Shown here in pieces: positions 1-5,632 of a stretch of 5,632 nucleotides of DNA (its first letter is position 1; each line of letters starts with the position of its first letter). This DNA comes from Methylotetracoccus sp. (GTDB lineage Bacteria > Pseudomonadota > Gammaproteobacteria > Methylococcales > Methylococcaceae). The position numbers and the translations under genes were made by a program. The notes below the pieces were generated by a model. That model saw only the letters and a program-made list of their open reading frames with translations, was not told the origin of the DNA and searched no databases. The stretch covers positions 1 to 5,632 of the forward strand of contig JALORT010000375.1 of the NCBI GenBank assembly GCA_025458755.1, given 5' to 3'.

Positions 1-918
1 TGGCCGGCGCCGGGGCCAGCGGAGAAAACTCGCCAGCAGCAGCAGACCGGCGGCGCCCGCCAGAGGCGCGCTCAGGTCCGACTCCACGCGGCGGGTTTCG
101 GCGAAAGCGGGCGCCCGCAGAGCCCGGCTCAGTTCGCGGAAATCCGACAGGCGGTGGTATACCAGACCGGTCAAGCCGGCAAGACGCTTCAGCCGGTCAT
201 CATGCACTCGCGACAAGTAGTACCCATCTTGTGCAGTGAACTCGGGAGACCCGGGTTTGGCCTGCTGGTACTCAGTCGTGGTCACCGGAGTGATGATGTC
301 GCGGACTTCCCAGTAGCCGATCAGTTGATTGTCTCGATCCAGCTTCGGAATCATCACCGGCTGCAGCCCGCCGACGCCGACGATCAGTCCTTGGTGGTCG
401 CCCGGCTTGCCCGGAAAATTGGGCTGGATCGTTTCCTCCGGCGTCTGCTGGCCGTCGGTGAAGAATGCGAGACTCACCGGAGCCGGCCGCTTGCTGAGAT
501 GTCGCAACGCGCTGAACAGGCCTTCCGCGATGTAGCTGTCCGCGGCCCAGGCCATGCGCCAGTCGATGTGGGTCAATACGTCGTCGATGATGGGAAGATG
601 TTCGCAGACCTCGATCGGCTCAAACAAGACCTCCGTGTTCCGAGTCGTAAACAGGCCAAGTCCGGCCTCCGAACCACAGGGAAGATCCATCAGCGCATAC
701 CGAATCGCTTCTTTGGCGTAGCCGAGACGATCGATCGGCTGACCGTCCCACTGTACGTCGCGGCTGTTCATACTCTGCGTGATATCGATCACGAACAGAA
801 AGCGGTAGACCTTCTGCTCGAGCGGTGCTTTCGGGTGGAAACACGCCGCCAGCAGCGTGATCGACGCCAGCAGCGTGAACCAGAACCGCCAGTTCCGGGG
901 CAGTTGCGAAAGCTTCAA
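1..918 (-). CDS. mxaL: Exported VWA protein MxaL (3' end outside window)
   Basis: An uninterrupted frame of 306 codons runs from TTG at 918 to the left edge, where the gene is cut before its stop. The start overlaps the mxaK stop as TTGA and no other start lies near in this frame; the next ATG is codon 50, inside the VWA motif, so TTG is the only start that keeps the signal sequence. Residues 1-26 form a signal peptide ending in a good lipobox, LAAC (23-26), so the protein may be a lipoprotein. The VWA domain starts at about residue 39 with FLFVIDITQSMNSRD; the MIDAS motif is DITQS (45-49), with Thr in the first hydroxyl position. FFTDG (152-156) supplies the second acidic site. A C-terminal membrane helix is seen at about 285-299, followed by Arg-rich residues. 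MxaL is known in Methylobacterium as needed for calcium-containing methanol dehydrogenase. The chemistry of its action is not known. A weak Gly-rich ribosome site (GGCGGA) precedes the start. Confidence 0.9.
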   Translation of the reverse strand, partial: MKLSQLPRNWRFWFTLLASITLLAACFHPKAPLEQKVYRFLFVIDITQSMNSRDVQWDGQPIDRLGYAKEAIRYALMDLPCGSEAGLGLFTTRNTEVLFEPIEVCEHLPIIDDVLTHIDWRMAWAADSYIAEGLFSALRHLSKRPAPVSLAFFTDGQQTPEETIQPNFPGKPGDHQGLIVGVGGLQPVMIPKLDRDNQLIGYWEVRDIITPVTTTEYQQAKPGSPEFTAQDGYYLSRVHDDRLKRLAGLTGLVYHRLSDFRELSRALRAPAFAETRRVESDLSAPLAGAAGLLLLASFLRWPRRRP

Positions 919-1475
919 GGTCCGCCACCCGGAAGGCTGGGCAGTGTCGAAAAGACGCTCGTCTTGGTGCCTTGAAAATCTGCTTTCGGGCGTTCCCGAG
1001 GCGGCGGGGTGATGCGGTAGGCGTATTCCAGATTGAACCGCGCGTCCCAGTTTTCGGGTTCGATACGCAGCACCGCCTGGTAGTTTTCCTTCGCCATTTG
1101 CACCAGCGTGCTGACGCGCGCGTGCTCCAGGACGCCGACCGCATTCCAGAGTTTCGCCGCTTCGCGCAAGTAGATGGTTGCCATGTTGTAGCGGACGGCT
1201 GCCTGAAACTCATGGCTGCCCGCCTGCTGTACCGCACCGTAAAGGCTTAGCGCCTGCTGATAATCGCCCTGCTCGTCCTTCCATCGCGCGGCAGCGAACA
1301 CCAGCTCCGGGGGCGTCGCCTCGGTGATCTCGATCGTGTCCGGGGCGGCGCTCCATCGGTCGAGGCGATAGCCGTCCCACACGCGCAGCCCGATAGAGGC
1401 CGCGAGCAGCAGGAACGCCGCACCCAGGGATATGAGCACCGGTTCGCTGAGCCAAAACTTCTTCATGTCTGCCAC
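915..1475 (-). CDS. mxaK: TPR-like membrane protein MxaK
   Basis: This 186-residue protein fits MxaK, one of the accessory proteins (with MxaA and MxaL) required for calcium-loaded methanol dehydrogenase in Methylobacterium. It has a short basic N-terminus, one membrane helix at about residues 13-31, and a soluble part that is probably periplasmic. The soluble part has helical repeats resembling tetratricopeptides: ARWKDEQGDYQQALSLYG (63-80), a helix around 92-106, and ENYQAVLRIEPENWDARFNL (130-149). The tail (157-186) is Pro/Gly-rich. Two starts are possible. GTG at 1475 has GGAG eight bases upstream (1484-1487). ATG at 1466 overlaps the mxaC stop as ATGA and yields 183 residues. I give the longer form, but the ATGA form fits the pattern of the neighbouring junctions. 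The gene stop overlaps the mxaL start as TTGA. No sequence motif is diagnostic for function, so the name leans on context between mxaC and mxaL. Confidence 0.86.
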   Translation of the reverse strand: MADMKKFWLSEPVLISLGAAFLLLAASIGLRVWDGYRLDRWSAAPDTIEITEATPPELVFAAARWKDEQGDYQQALSLYGAVQQAGSHEFQAAVRYNMATIYLREAAKLWNAVGVLEHARVSTLVQMAKENYQAVLRIEPENWDARFNLEYAYRITPPPRERPKADFQGTKTSVFSTLPSLPGGGP

Positions 1476-2418
1476 CGTTCGATCTCCATCGCCCGCGAGA
1501 TCAGCACCGGAATCAGAAATACCAGCGCCGCCAGGTAGAATGTTGTGGACAAATCCTGCCGGGGCAGTTTCTGCTGATAATGCAGCGGCTCATTCGTCAG
1601 CTTTTCGATTTCGCCAATGGCATCGCGTAAGGCTTCCGGATTCTCGGCTTCGTGCGCTTCGTAAGGGACGTCGAGATGCTGGAAGTATTCGTGCAAAAAG
1701 TACTCCGGCGAGGTCGATTCGCCGGGGTTTTCCGGTTTGTCCGCGAGTCGCGGGCTGGTCCGGTTGCGGAGGTAAATCCAGTGCAGGCGTGCCTGCGTGT
1801 CGGTGAACATTTGTCCGATCCGGGCTCGGGTCTCCTCGTCGATCCGTGCGGCACCGTCCGATACCAGCAAGATGACGCGGGAACCGGTCACCGGGCGTCC
1901 GACGAAAAAATCGAGCGCCATGACCAGGCCTGACCCGATGTTGGTCACACCGTGACCGCGCTCAGCGAAGCTGTCGATCGCCGCCAACACCGCGGCGTGG
2001 TCCTGCGTCAGCGGTAACACGTAAATCGGTGCGGCGCTGAATGCGACCACGGCCATCAGATCATCTTTTCTTCGGTCCACGAATTCGGCCAGCAGCCGGC
2101 GGGCGACGGCGCTCTTCGTCTCCGCTGAGGCTCCGCCGAGGTAGCGTCCCGAAAAGTTCTCGTTCATGCTGCTGCTGCGGTCCACCAGCAGCACGATGTG
2201 GGCACCGGTCCCAACCCGATCCACCCACTGTTCGCGCAGGAAAGGACCGGCGACGCCGAGGATCATGCCAAGCAGCGATAGACTCGCGCACAGTTTGACG
2301 AACCGGTCAGCGATCTGGGAGAAGGAGTCCTGCGGCACCATGTGGAGACTGGAATACACGGCAGCAACACGGTGATCGCGCCGAGCAGTAGCCAAGGCAT
2401 CGCAAAACCGAGGTTCAA
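1463..2418 (-). CDS. mxaC: Membrane VWA protein MxaC, apparent frame break near the 5' end
   Basis: The product is a membrane-anchored VWA protein, like the BatA/BatB partners of MoxR ATPases. The main frame has, counted from its ATG at 2341 (292 residues), a membrane helix at 16-35, a VWA domain from about 47 with MIDAS motif DRSSS (54-58), Thr133 in GVTNIGSG and SDG (161-163), then a C-terminal helix at about 268-284. The expected N-terminal helix is not in this frame. It is encoded in the frame starting with TTG at 2418, which overlaps the mxaA stop as TTGA and has GAGG six bases upstream. That frame gives MNLGFAMPWLLLGAITVLLP and then degenerates, while the main frame becomes family-like at VYSSLHMVPQD from 2359. 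One base (or 3n+1) seems to be missing near 2340-2375. A sequencing error, a real mutation and recoding are all possible. The main frame is open back to 2500, but residues before 2359 look like noise. If the break is real, translation may start at 2341 or 2359. Confidence 0.88.
1484..1487 (-). promoter_or_regulatory. Ribosome binding site for mxaK
   Basis: GGAG on the minus strand, inside the last codons of mxaC, is eight bases before GTG 1475 and 17 bases before ATG 1466. The spacing favours the GTG start, against the ATGA overlap that favours the ATG. Confidence 0.4.
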
Positions 2419-3338
2419 CGCGGTCCTCGTTCGGCCCGGGCGCAGCGGCGGCAAAAATCGACCAGCGCCTGCCATTCCGCATCACCGCCGCGGTCGCCAT
2501 CGGTGGTCGCGAAGAAATGGCGTTGCGACGCCCGGAAAAACTGCTCGAATTCGGCGCGGAGAGGGGTGAATGCCGGGTGCCGATCCAGAAATGCAGCGAG
2601 GCTGGCCGGGAAAACCGCCGATCCCGCGGTCTGATCGATCGCCCGATGGATCCGTTTTAGGGCCGCCGTGTAGCGTTCCGCCGGGTTCAATGCGAAGCTC
2701 GGGTGCCCCAGTTCGCGCAGCGCAGCGGTGAATGGGGCAGGGGAGCCCAGAGAGGGAAACAGCCCGCGCCGCCACGCGACCAGGAAGGCGCAGGCGGCAG
2801 CCGCGAACAACGATCCGGCCAGCGCCCACTGCTCCCCACTGCCACTGGCCGCGGGCCGCGACCGCATGCCGCGGATCTCCAGTTTTTCGTCAGGAATGCC
2901 CGGCGGGATGACCGGCATCAACGTAAACGGCCAGTCTGGAGCGTGCAGTTCGCTGATCGCATCCCCGTGGCGAACACTCAGGGTCAGGGCCGGGATCGCG
3001 GTGGGTTCCGGAGATTTCACGCCGCGGAGAATCAGATAGGTGAGATCGATCTGCAAGCGGTCATCGCGGGGCATGGACCAATGGAGCGTCCGCAGATCCA
3101 GCCAGTCGTTGACCGGTCCCGGACTCGGCAGGAGTTTGGGGTCGACCGAGGTATTCGGCGGCAGATCGACCACGATCCTGTGGTCGACCAGGCTGCCTAC
3201 CGTATAGCCGAAGTCGCGCCTTGCTTCCAGCGCCACTACCGGTGAGGATGTCTTTTCGGTGCAGGCGACCTGGAGTCCGACCAGCACCAGCCAGACGGAC
3301 GACCTGAACAGCTGAACAGCACGATCGTTTCCTATCAT
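2415..3338 (-). CDS. mxaA: Methanol dehydrogenase maturation protein MxaA
   Basis: This 307-residue protein is assigned to MxaA, which in Methylobacterium is needed for calcium-containing, active methanol dehydrogenase. Residues 1-26 form an export signal: Arg at 6 and 12, a hydrophobic core (15-25) and Cys26 in LQVAC. This is an imperfect lipobox, so it may be a lipoprotein or cleaved by ordinary signal peptidase. Residues 27-170 are then periplasmic and include a beta-rich part with DLPPNTSVDP (58-67). A transmembrane helix (about 171-190) is followed by the basic stop-transfer segment WRRG and a C-terminal cytoplasmic part of about 115 residues, which is helical and rich in aromatic residues (EFEQFFRASQRHFF, 263-276). 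The ATG at 3338 overlaps the mxaS stop as ATGA and begins exactly at the signal sequence. The same frame is open back to 3578, but that extension is a shadow of mxaS. The stop overlaps the proposed TTG start of mxaC. The name depends on position between mxaS and mxaC as well as topology. Confidence 0.88.
   Translation of the reverse strand: MIGNDRAVQLFRSSVWLVLVGLQVACTEKTSSPVVALEARRDFGYTVGSLVDHRIVVDLPPNTSVDPKLLPSPGPVNDWLDLRTLHWSMPRDDRLQIDLTYLILRGVKSPEPTAIPALTLSVRHGDAISELHAPDWPFTLMPVIPPGIPDEKLEIRGMRSRPAASGSGEQWALAGSLFAAAACAFLVAWRRGLFPSLGSPAPFTAALRELGHPSFALNPAERYTAALKRIHRAIDQTAGSAVFPASLAAFLDRHPAFTPLRAEFEQFFRASQRHFFATTDGDRGGDAEWQALVDFCRRCARAERGPR
2425..2428 (-). promoter_or_regulatory. Ribosome binding site supporting the TTG start of mxaC
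   Basis: The minus strand reads GAGG here, six bases before the TTG at 2418 that overlaps the mxaA stop. It lies within the last codons of mxaA. Its spacing suits the frame that encodes the N-terminal membrane helix and not the start at 2500 or 2341, so it supports the proposed MxaC N-terminus. Confidence 0.5.
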
Positions 3339-4180
3339 GACCCGGTCAGGAAATACTCCGAGAGCCGATCGGCGTCCAGTTCCTTGGCGATGAAAAAGGG
3401 TTTCCGTCCGTAGCACTGACAGAGCGTGCCGAGTTCCTCCCGGCGCTTCGCAAAACGCCGCTGGAAATCGTCCCGGACCCCGGGACGCATGAACATCCGG
3501 CGGCATTCGCCGGTTTCCGGGTCTTGCAGATTGATCCAGCCCCAGGTCGGCAGCTGGGTGTACTCCTCGTCGCGCCAAACGACGATCGGAACGACGTCAT
3601 GGTGGATCAATGCGTCGAGCAGCGCCGCCGTGTCATCGGGCGAAAAGTGAAAATCTGAGACCAGGAACACCAGGCTGCGTTGACGTCCCAACAGCGGCGC
3701 GATCTGGCGCAGTGCGGCCGCAGACGCGCCGAGCGGCTCGCTCGTCGCGAGTTTTCGGCGGAATTCGGGTGAGACCCCTTTGTACCAGCGCAGCGGCAGA
3801 TGCAGGTCCCAGCGCAACGCCTCATCACCGCCGAAGAAACCGAACGGATCGCCGGTCCGGTAGGCGGAATAGGCGGCCGCCGCTGTGAAATCGGCGACGG
3901 TGTCAAGTTTGCGCCGCGGACTGCCGAAGCCCATCGAGGCCGACAAATCGGCGATCACGTACACCGGCAACGAGCTCCGCTGCCGAAACAATCGAACCAT
4001 CAGTTGGCCGAACGGGTCGTGCAGCGTGGCATGCACGTCGATGTTGCGCGGGTCGGGGTAGGCCACCAGCGGTGCGTGGCCGGCGAACTCGTCGCCGCCG
4101 CCCACTTGATTGCTGCGATGATGGCCCGGATGCGCGCGATGAGAACGCCAGCGGACCCGATAATGAAATTCCGGAATCAA
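3335..4180 (-). CDS. mxaS: DUF58/VWA-like protein MxaS
   Basis: This 281-residue protein is of the DUF58 type, the usual partner of MoxR ATPases, and is probably cytoplasmic because no signal peptide or membrane helix is seen. The N-terminal part YRVRWRSHRAHPGHHRSNQ (7-25) and the following GGGDEFAGHAPL are the basic, Gly-rich lead-in seen in this group; PDPRNIDVHATLHDPF (42-57) comes next. A metal-ion (MIDAS) motif DLSAS lies at residues 78-82 and a second acidic site at VSD (174-176). I chose TTG at 4180 as start: it overlaps the mxaR stop as TTGA, and the protein looks authentic from its first residues. An open frame extends back to 4468, but that part is an antiparallel-free shadow of mxaR and is low in family-like content. 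No Shine-Dalgarno sequence is visible, so expression probably depends on coupling to mxaR. The gene ends in an ATGA overlap with mxaA. Its biochemical role in methanol dehydrogenase assembly is not established. Confidence 0.93.
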   Translation of the reverse strand: MIPEFHYRVRWRSHRAHPGHHRSNQVGGGDEFAGHAPLVAYPDPRNIDVHATLHDPFGQLMVRLFRQRSSLPVYVIADLSASMGFGSPRRKLDTVADFTAAAAYSAYRTGDPFGFFGGDEALRWDLHLPLRWYKGVSPEFRRKLATSEPLGASAAALRQIAPLLGRQRSLVFLVSDFHFSPDDTAALLDALIHHDVVPIVVWRDEEYTQLPTWGWINLQDPETGECRRMFMRPGVRDDFQRRFAKRREELGTLCQCYGRKPFFIAKELDADRLSEYFLTGS

Positions 4181-5205
4181 GGCGCGGCGACGTGGCTCAG
4201 GATTCCGGACATCAGCTCGGCGATCAAATCCGATCGCCGCAGTTCGTAGACCGGATGGAAGAATATACGGTGGGCTGTCGTTTCCTGAAACACGCTCCGA
4301 ATGTCTTCCGGAATCAGGTAATCGCGATCGTCCATCCAAGCCGCCACCCGAGCGGCCCGCATCATCATGCTCATGCCGCGGGCGCTGGCTCCGGCCAGAA
4401 TCAGTTGATCCATGTCGACCGCTGGTACCTGAACGCCGAACGCTTTCGGGGTCCGGGTCGCCTGCCATAGATTCAGCGCATAGGTCTGCAGTGCTGCGCT
4501 GGCCTGGATCTCCCGCTGGATCACCGGTGCGAAGCCGGCGATGTCCCGATAGGGTAGGATGCCCGGCCGTACTGTTTCGATCAGCCGGTCCACGTCATGA
4601 AAGCGCGGGTCGAAGACCAGAGCCAGCCGCTGGTCACGGTCCTCGGGTGTTTCGATGTGCAGTTCCATTAGAAACCGGTCTCGCGCGGCGGACGGGATCT
4701 CGAAGGTTTCTTCTTTCTCGACCCGGTTGCGGTCGGCGAAAACCTGCAGATGGGGTAGAACGTGTTCACGATTGAACGCGGTCAGCGTGCGCTCGGCCAT
4801 CACGCGCAGCAGCAGCGAATGCACCTGGGGACGGGCGCGGTTGACCTCGTTGAAGAAGAAGACCGACAGCGCCTCGCCATGTTTCAGCACCGGCCCCGGG
4901 TCGACCTGTGGCTTCCCGTGCTCGTTGATGTAGGTGTGGTAGACCAGGTCGTTGGGCATCAGGTCGATGGTGCCCTCGACCCGTTCGTACGCACCGCCGA
5001 TGCCGCGGGCGACGGCGCGCAGCAGCGTCGTCTTGCCGACGCCGACATCGCCTTCCAGCATGACATGGCCGCGAGCGAAGATCGCCAGAGTGATCTGCCG
5101 AACAGCGTGGTCCATGCCGACCACACACTGTTTCACGGCCTGCTCGAATTCCAGGGCCCGGGACCGCCATTCGGCGAGCAGCGCGGCGTTGGGAGACGAA
5201 TTCAT
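4177..5205 (-). CDS. mxaR: MoxR-family AAA+ ATPase MxaR of the methanol dehydrogenase cluster
   Basis: This 342-residue protein is a cytoplasmic AAA+ ATPase of the MoxR class, whose members act with VWA-domain partners as chaperones for enzyme assembly. The Walker A loop is GDVGVGKTT (residues 52-60). The Walker B position reads FFFNE (116-120), with Asn where most AAA+ proteins have Asp, and is followed by VNRARPQVHSLLL (121-133), the typical MoxR segment. The sensor-1 region ADRNRVEKEETFEIPSAARD begins at residue 157, followed by RFL; Asn160 is the sensor residue and the Arg residues at 175-177 are finger candidates. A C-terminal helical lid includes GASARG (272-277), the sensor-2 area. Length and domain order fit a full-length MoxR protein. 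The ATG at 5205 is the only good start in frame, but no clear Shine-Dalgarno sequence precedes it. The stop overlaps the mxaS start by four bases. The partners are presumably the VWA proteins MxaS, MxaC and MxaL. The MxaR assignment, rather than a generic MoxR, rests on the gene order. Confidence 0.94.
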   Translation of the reverse strand: MNSSPNAALLAEWRSRALEFEQAVKQCVVGMDHAVRQITLAIFARGHVMLEGDVGVGKTTLLRAVARGIGGAYERVEGTIDLMPNDLVYHTYINEHGKPQVDPGPVLKHGEALSVFFFNEVNRARPQVHSLLLRVMAERTLTAFNREHVLPHLQVFADRNRVEKEETFEIPSAARDRFLMELHIETPEDRDQRLALVFDPRFHDVDRLIETVRPGILPYRDIAGFAPVIQREIQASAALQTYALNLWQATRTPKAFGVQVPAVDMDQLILAGASARGMSMMMRAARVAAWMDDRDYLIPEDIRSVFQETTAHRIFFHPVYELRRSDLIAELMSGILSHVAAP

Positions 5206-5298
5206 GACATGTGGCGCGGGTTGAGCGGCGAGTCTCCGCCGTTGACAGGAGAAGTATCCTCTACGGATTGCGCGTGTTCGTGGCTCCGGGAGATCGCT

Positions 5299-5325
5299 CT
5301 GCTCCTGCCTGCATGATCGGAGCAG
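5299..5325 (-). other. Inverted repeat in the gap before mxaR
   Basis: CTGCTCC at 5299-5305 is repeated as GGAGCAG at 5319-5325, a perfect 7-bp stem around a 13-base loop. It lies 20 bases downstream of the stop of the small membrane protein gene and about 94 bases before the mxaR start. No T-run follows on the minus strand, so it is not a standard intrinsic terminator. It could be an mRNA hairpin that trims or stabilises the transcript, a protein-binding site, or chance. The rest of the gap (5206-5344) shows no convincing sigma-70 promoter on the minus strand. Confidence 0.3.
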
Positions 5326-5344
5326 CCGCTACCGAGGCAGCGGA

Positions 5345-5632
5345 TCAGGCCGTACTGGGATTCTTCGCGGGCGTCACGCGGGCGCTATCGATCAGTGGAT
5401 CGAAACGCTTGAGTTGGGCATGACCGAACGATATCAACTCGACGCCGATGTCGAGCACCAGTTGGTAGAGACTCGGCATGCGATAAATGACATACCCGAG
5501 GTAGCCGACCGCCCCGACGCTGAGGGCTCCCGCAATCACGGTCGGTAATCCGAGCAGGCTGAAGAGGCGGATCAGCTGAGTGAGGATGTCGAGCGGAAGC
5601 AGCAGCAGGAAGCCAAAATAGACGAGAACCAT
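5345..5632 (-). CDS. Small hydrophobic membrane protein of unknown function
   Basis: This reading frame gives 95 residues. The ATG is formed by the last three bases of the window, so the true start could lie further upstream and the gene may be incomplete. I do not recognise the family. Residues 3-18 are strongly hydrophobic with a short charged break (Asp15), and residues 27-50 form a second hydrophobic stretch rich in Gly, Ala and Val. The tail from about residue 71 is polar and basic and ends in a Pro/Ala/Ser-rich segment. This suggests a two-helix inner membrane protein with a soluble C-terminal tail. It lies 139 bp before mxaR on the same strand and could share its transcript. In well-known mxa operons the gene before mxaR is mxaI, the small exported subunit of methanol dehydrogenase; this protein has no similar composition (no Lys-rich, Cys-containing secreted domain), so it is not mxaI. 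Its hydrophobic pattern and G/C-ending codons support real coding. Confidence 0.7.
   Translation of the reverse strand: MVLVYFGFLLLLPLDILTQLIRLFSLLGLPTVIAGALSVGAVGYLGYVIYRMPSLYQLVLDIGVELISFGHAQLKRFDPLIDSARVTPAKNPSTA

Noticed and set aside
31..45. Short AGC triplet repeat
   Set aside because: It encodes a run of Leu (CTG codons) in the C-terminal membrane helix of MxaL, which explains it without a repeat element.
154..975. Long plus-strand open frame of 273 codons
   Set aside because: It lies antisense to mxaL, which has a VWA motif, a signal peptide and a coupled start. The plus-strand product is Arg/Gln-rich without recognisable domains, as expected for an antisense frame in GC-rich DNA.
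620..1237. Minus-strand frame of 205 codons spanning the mxaK/mxaL junction
   Set aside because: It is a shifted frame of both genes, with a biased, featureless product; mxaK and mxaL frames explain the region better.
2419..2500. Upstream extension of the mxaC main frame into mxaA
   Set aside because: The peptide is unlike any membrane N-terminus, and a better N-terminus with a ribosome site exists in the neighbouring frame.
2703..3245. Plus-strand frame of 180 codons opposite mxaA
   Set aside because: The product is rich in Arg, Gly and Gln without pattern, and the minus-strand frame has signal, membrane helix and coupled start.
3339..3578. Upstream extension of the mxaA frame
   Set aside because: It overlaps mxaS and precedes a good signal sequence that starts exactly at ATG 3338.
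4181..4468. Upstream extension of the mxaS frame to an ATG at 4468
   Set aside because: This part overlaps mxaR in another frame and gives a low-complexity Arg/Ser/Gly product; family-like sequence begins at the TTG at 4180.
5242..5270. TTGACA on the plus strand resembling a -35 box
   Set aside because: The hexamer at 17-base spacing (GGATTG) is a poor -10 box and no plus-strand gene follows.
4762..5316. Plus-strand frame of 184 codons opposite mxaR
   Set aside because: It is antisense to the Walker A and Walker B coding part of mxaR; its product has no plausible domain.

Overview
The window carries a compact, minus-strand block of genes that I read as the accessory (maturation) arm of a methanol dehydrogenase locus, mxaR-mxaS-mxaA-mxaC-mxaK-mxaL. 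The identification rests on an ordered set of protein types: a MoxR-class AAA+ ATPase, a DUF58 protein with a metal-binding VWA motif, an exported membrane-anchored protein, a membrane VWA protein, a small TPR-like membrane protein and a second exported VWA protein. This is the order known for mxaRSACKL of Gram-negative methylotrophs. The DNA is GC-rich with strong third-position G/C use. The source is therefore most likely a proteobacterial methylotroph or methanotroph; I cannot fix the genus from this window.

Layout, reading the minus strand from right to left: a small hydrophobic protein of 95 residues whose ATG is the last three bases of the window (5632-5345); a 139-bp gap with one inverted repeat (5344-5206); mxaR (5205-4177); mxaS (4180-3335); mxaA (3338-2415); mxaC (2418-1463, apparently with a frame break near its 5' end); mxaK (1475-915); and mxaL (918 to the left edge, 3' end missing). 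The structural genes mxaF, mxaJ, mxaG and mxaI are not in the window, nor is mxaD. No plus-strand gene is convincing. There are no RNA genes, mobile elements or CRISPR arrays.

The genes are packed more tightly than automatic ORF limits suggest. Once starts are chosen from protein content, all five junctions from mxaR to mxaL can be read as 4-base stop/start overlaps: TTGA, ATGA, TTGA, ATGA, TTGA. Three genes (mxaS, mxaC, mxaL) would then start with TTG. This implies strong translational coupling of the set.

Known genetics in Methylobacterium ties MxaA, MxaK and MxaL to correct calcium loading of the PQQ-dependent MxaFI enzyme in the periplasm. MxaR, MxaS and MxaC look like a MoxR/VWA chaperone module. 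The likely joint role is ATP-driven assembly or metal insertion for methanol dehydrogenase, but this is inference from family and context. The points most worth a second look are the frame break in mxaC, the TTGA coupling pattern, the unidentified small membrane protein before mxaR, and the Asn in the Walker B motif of MxaR.
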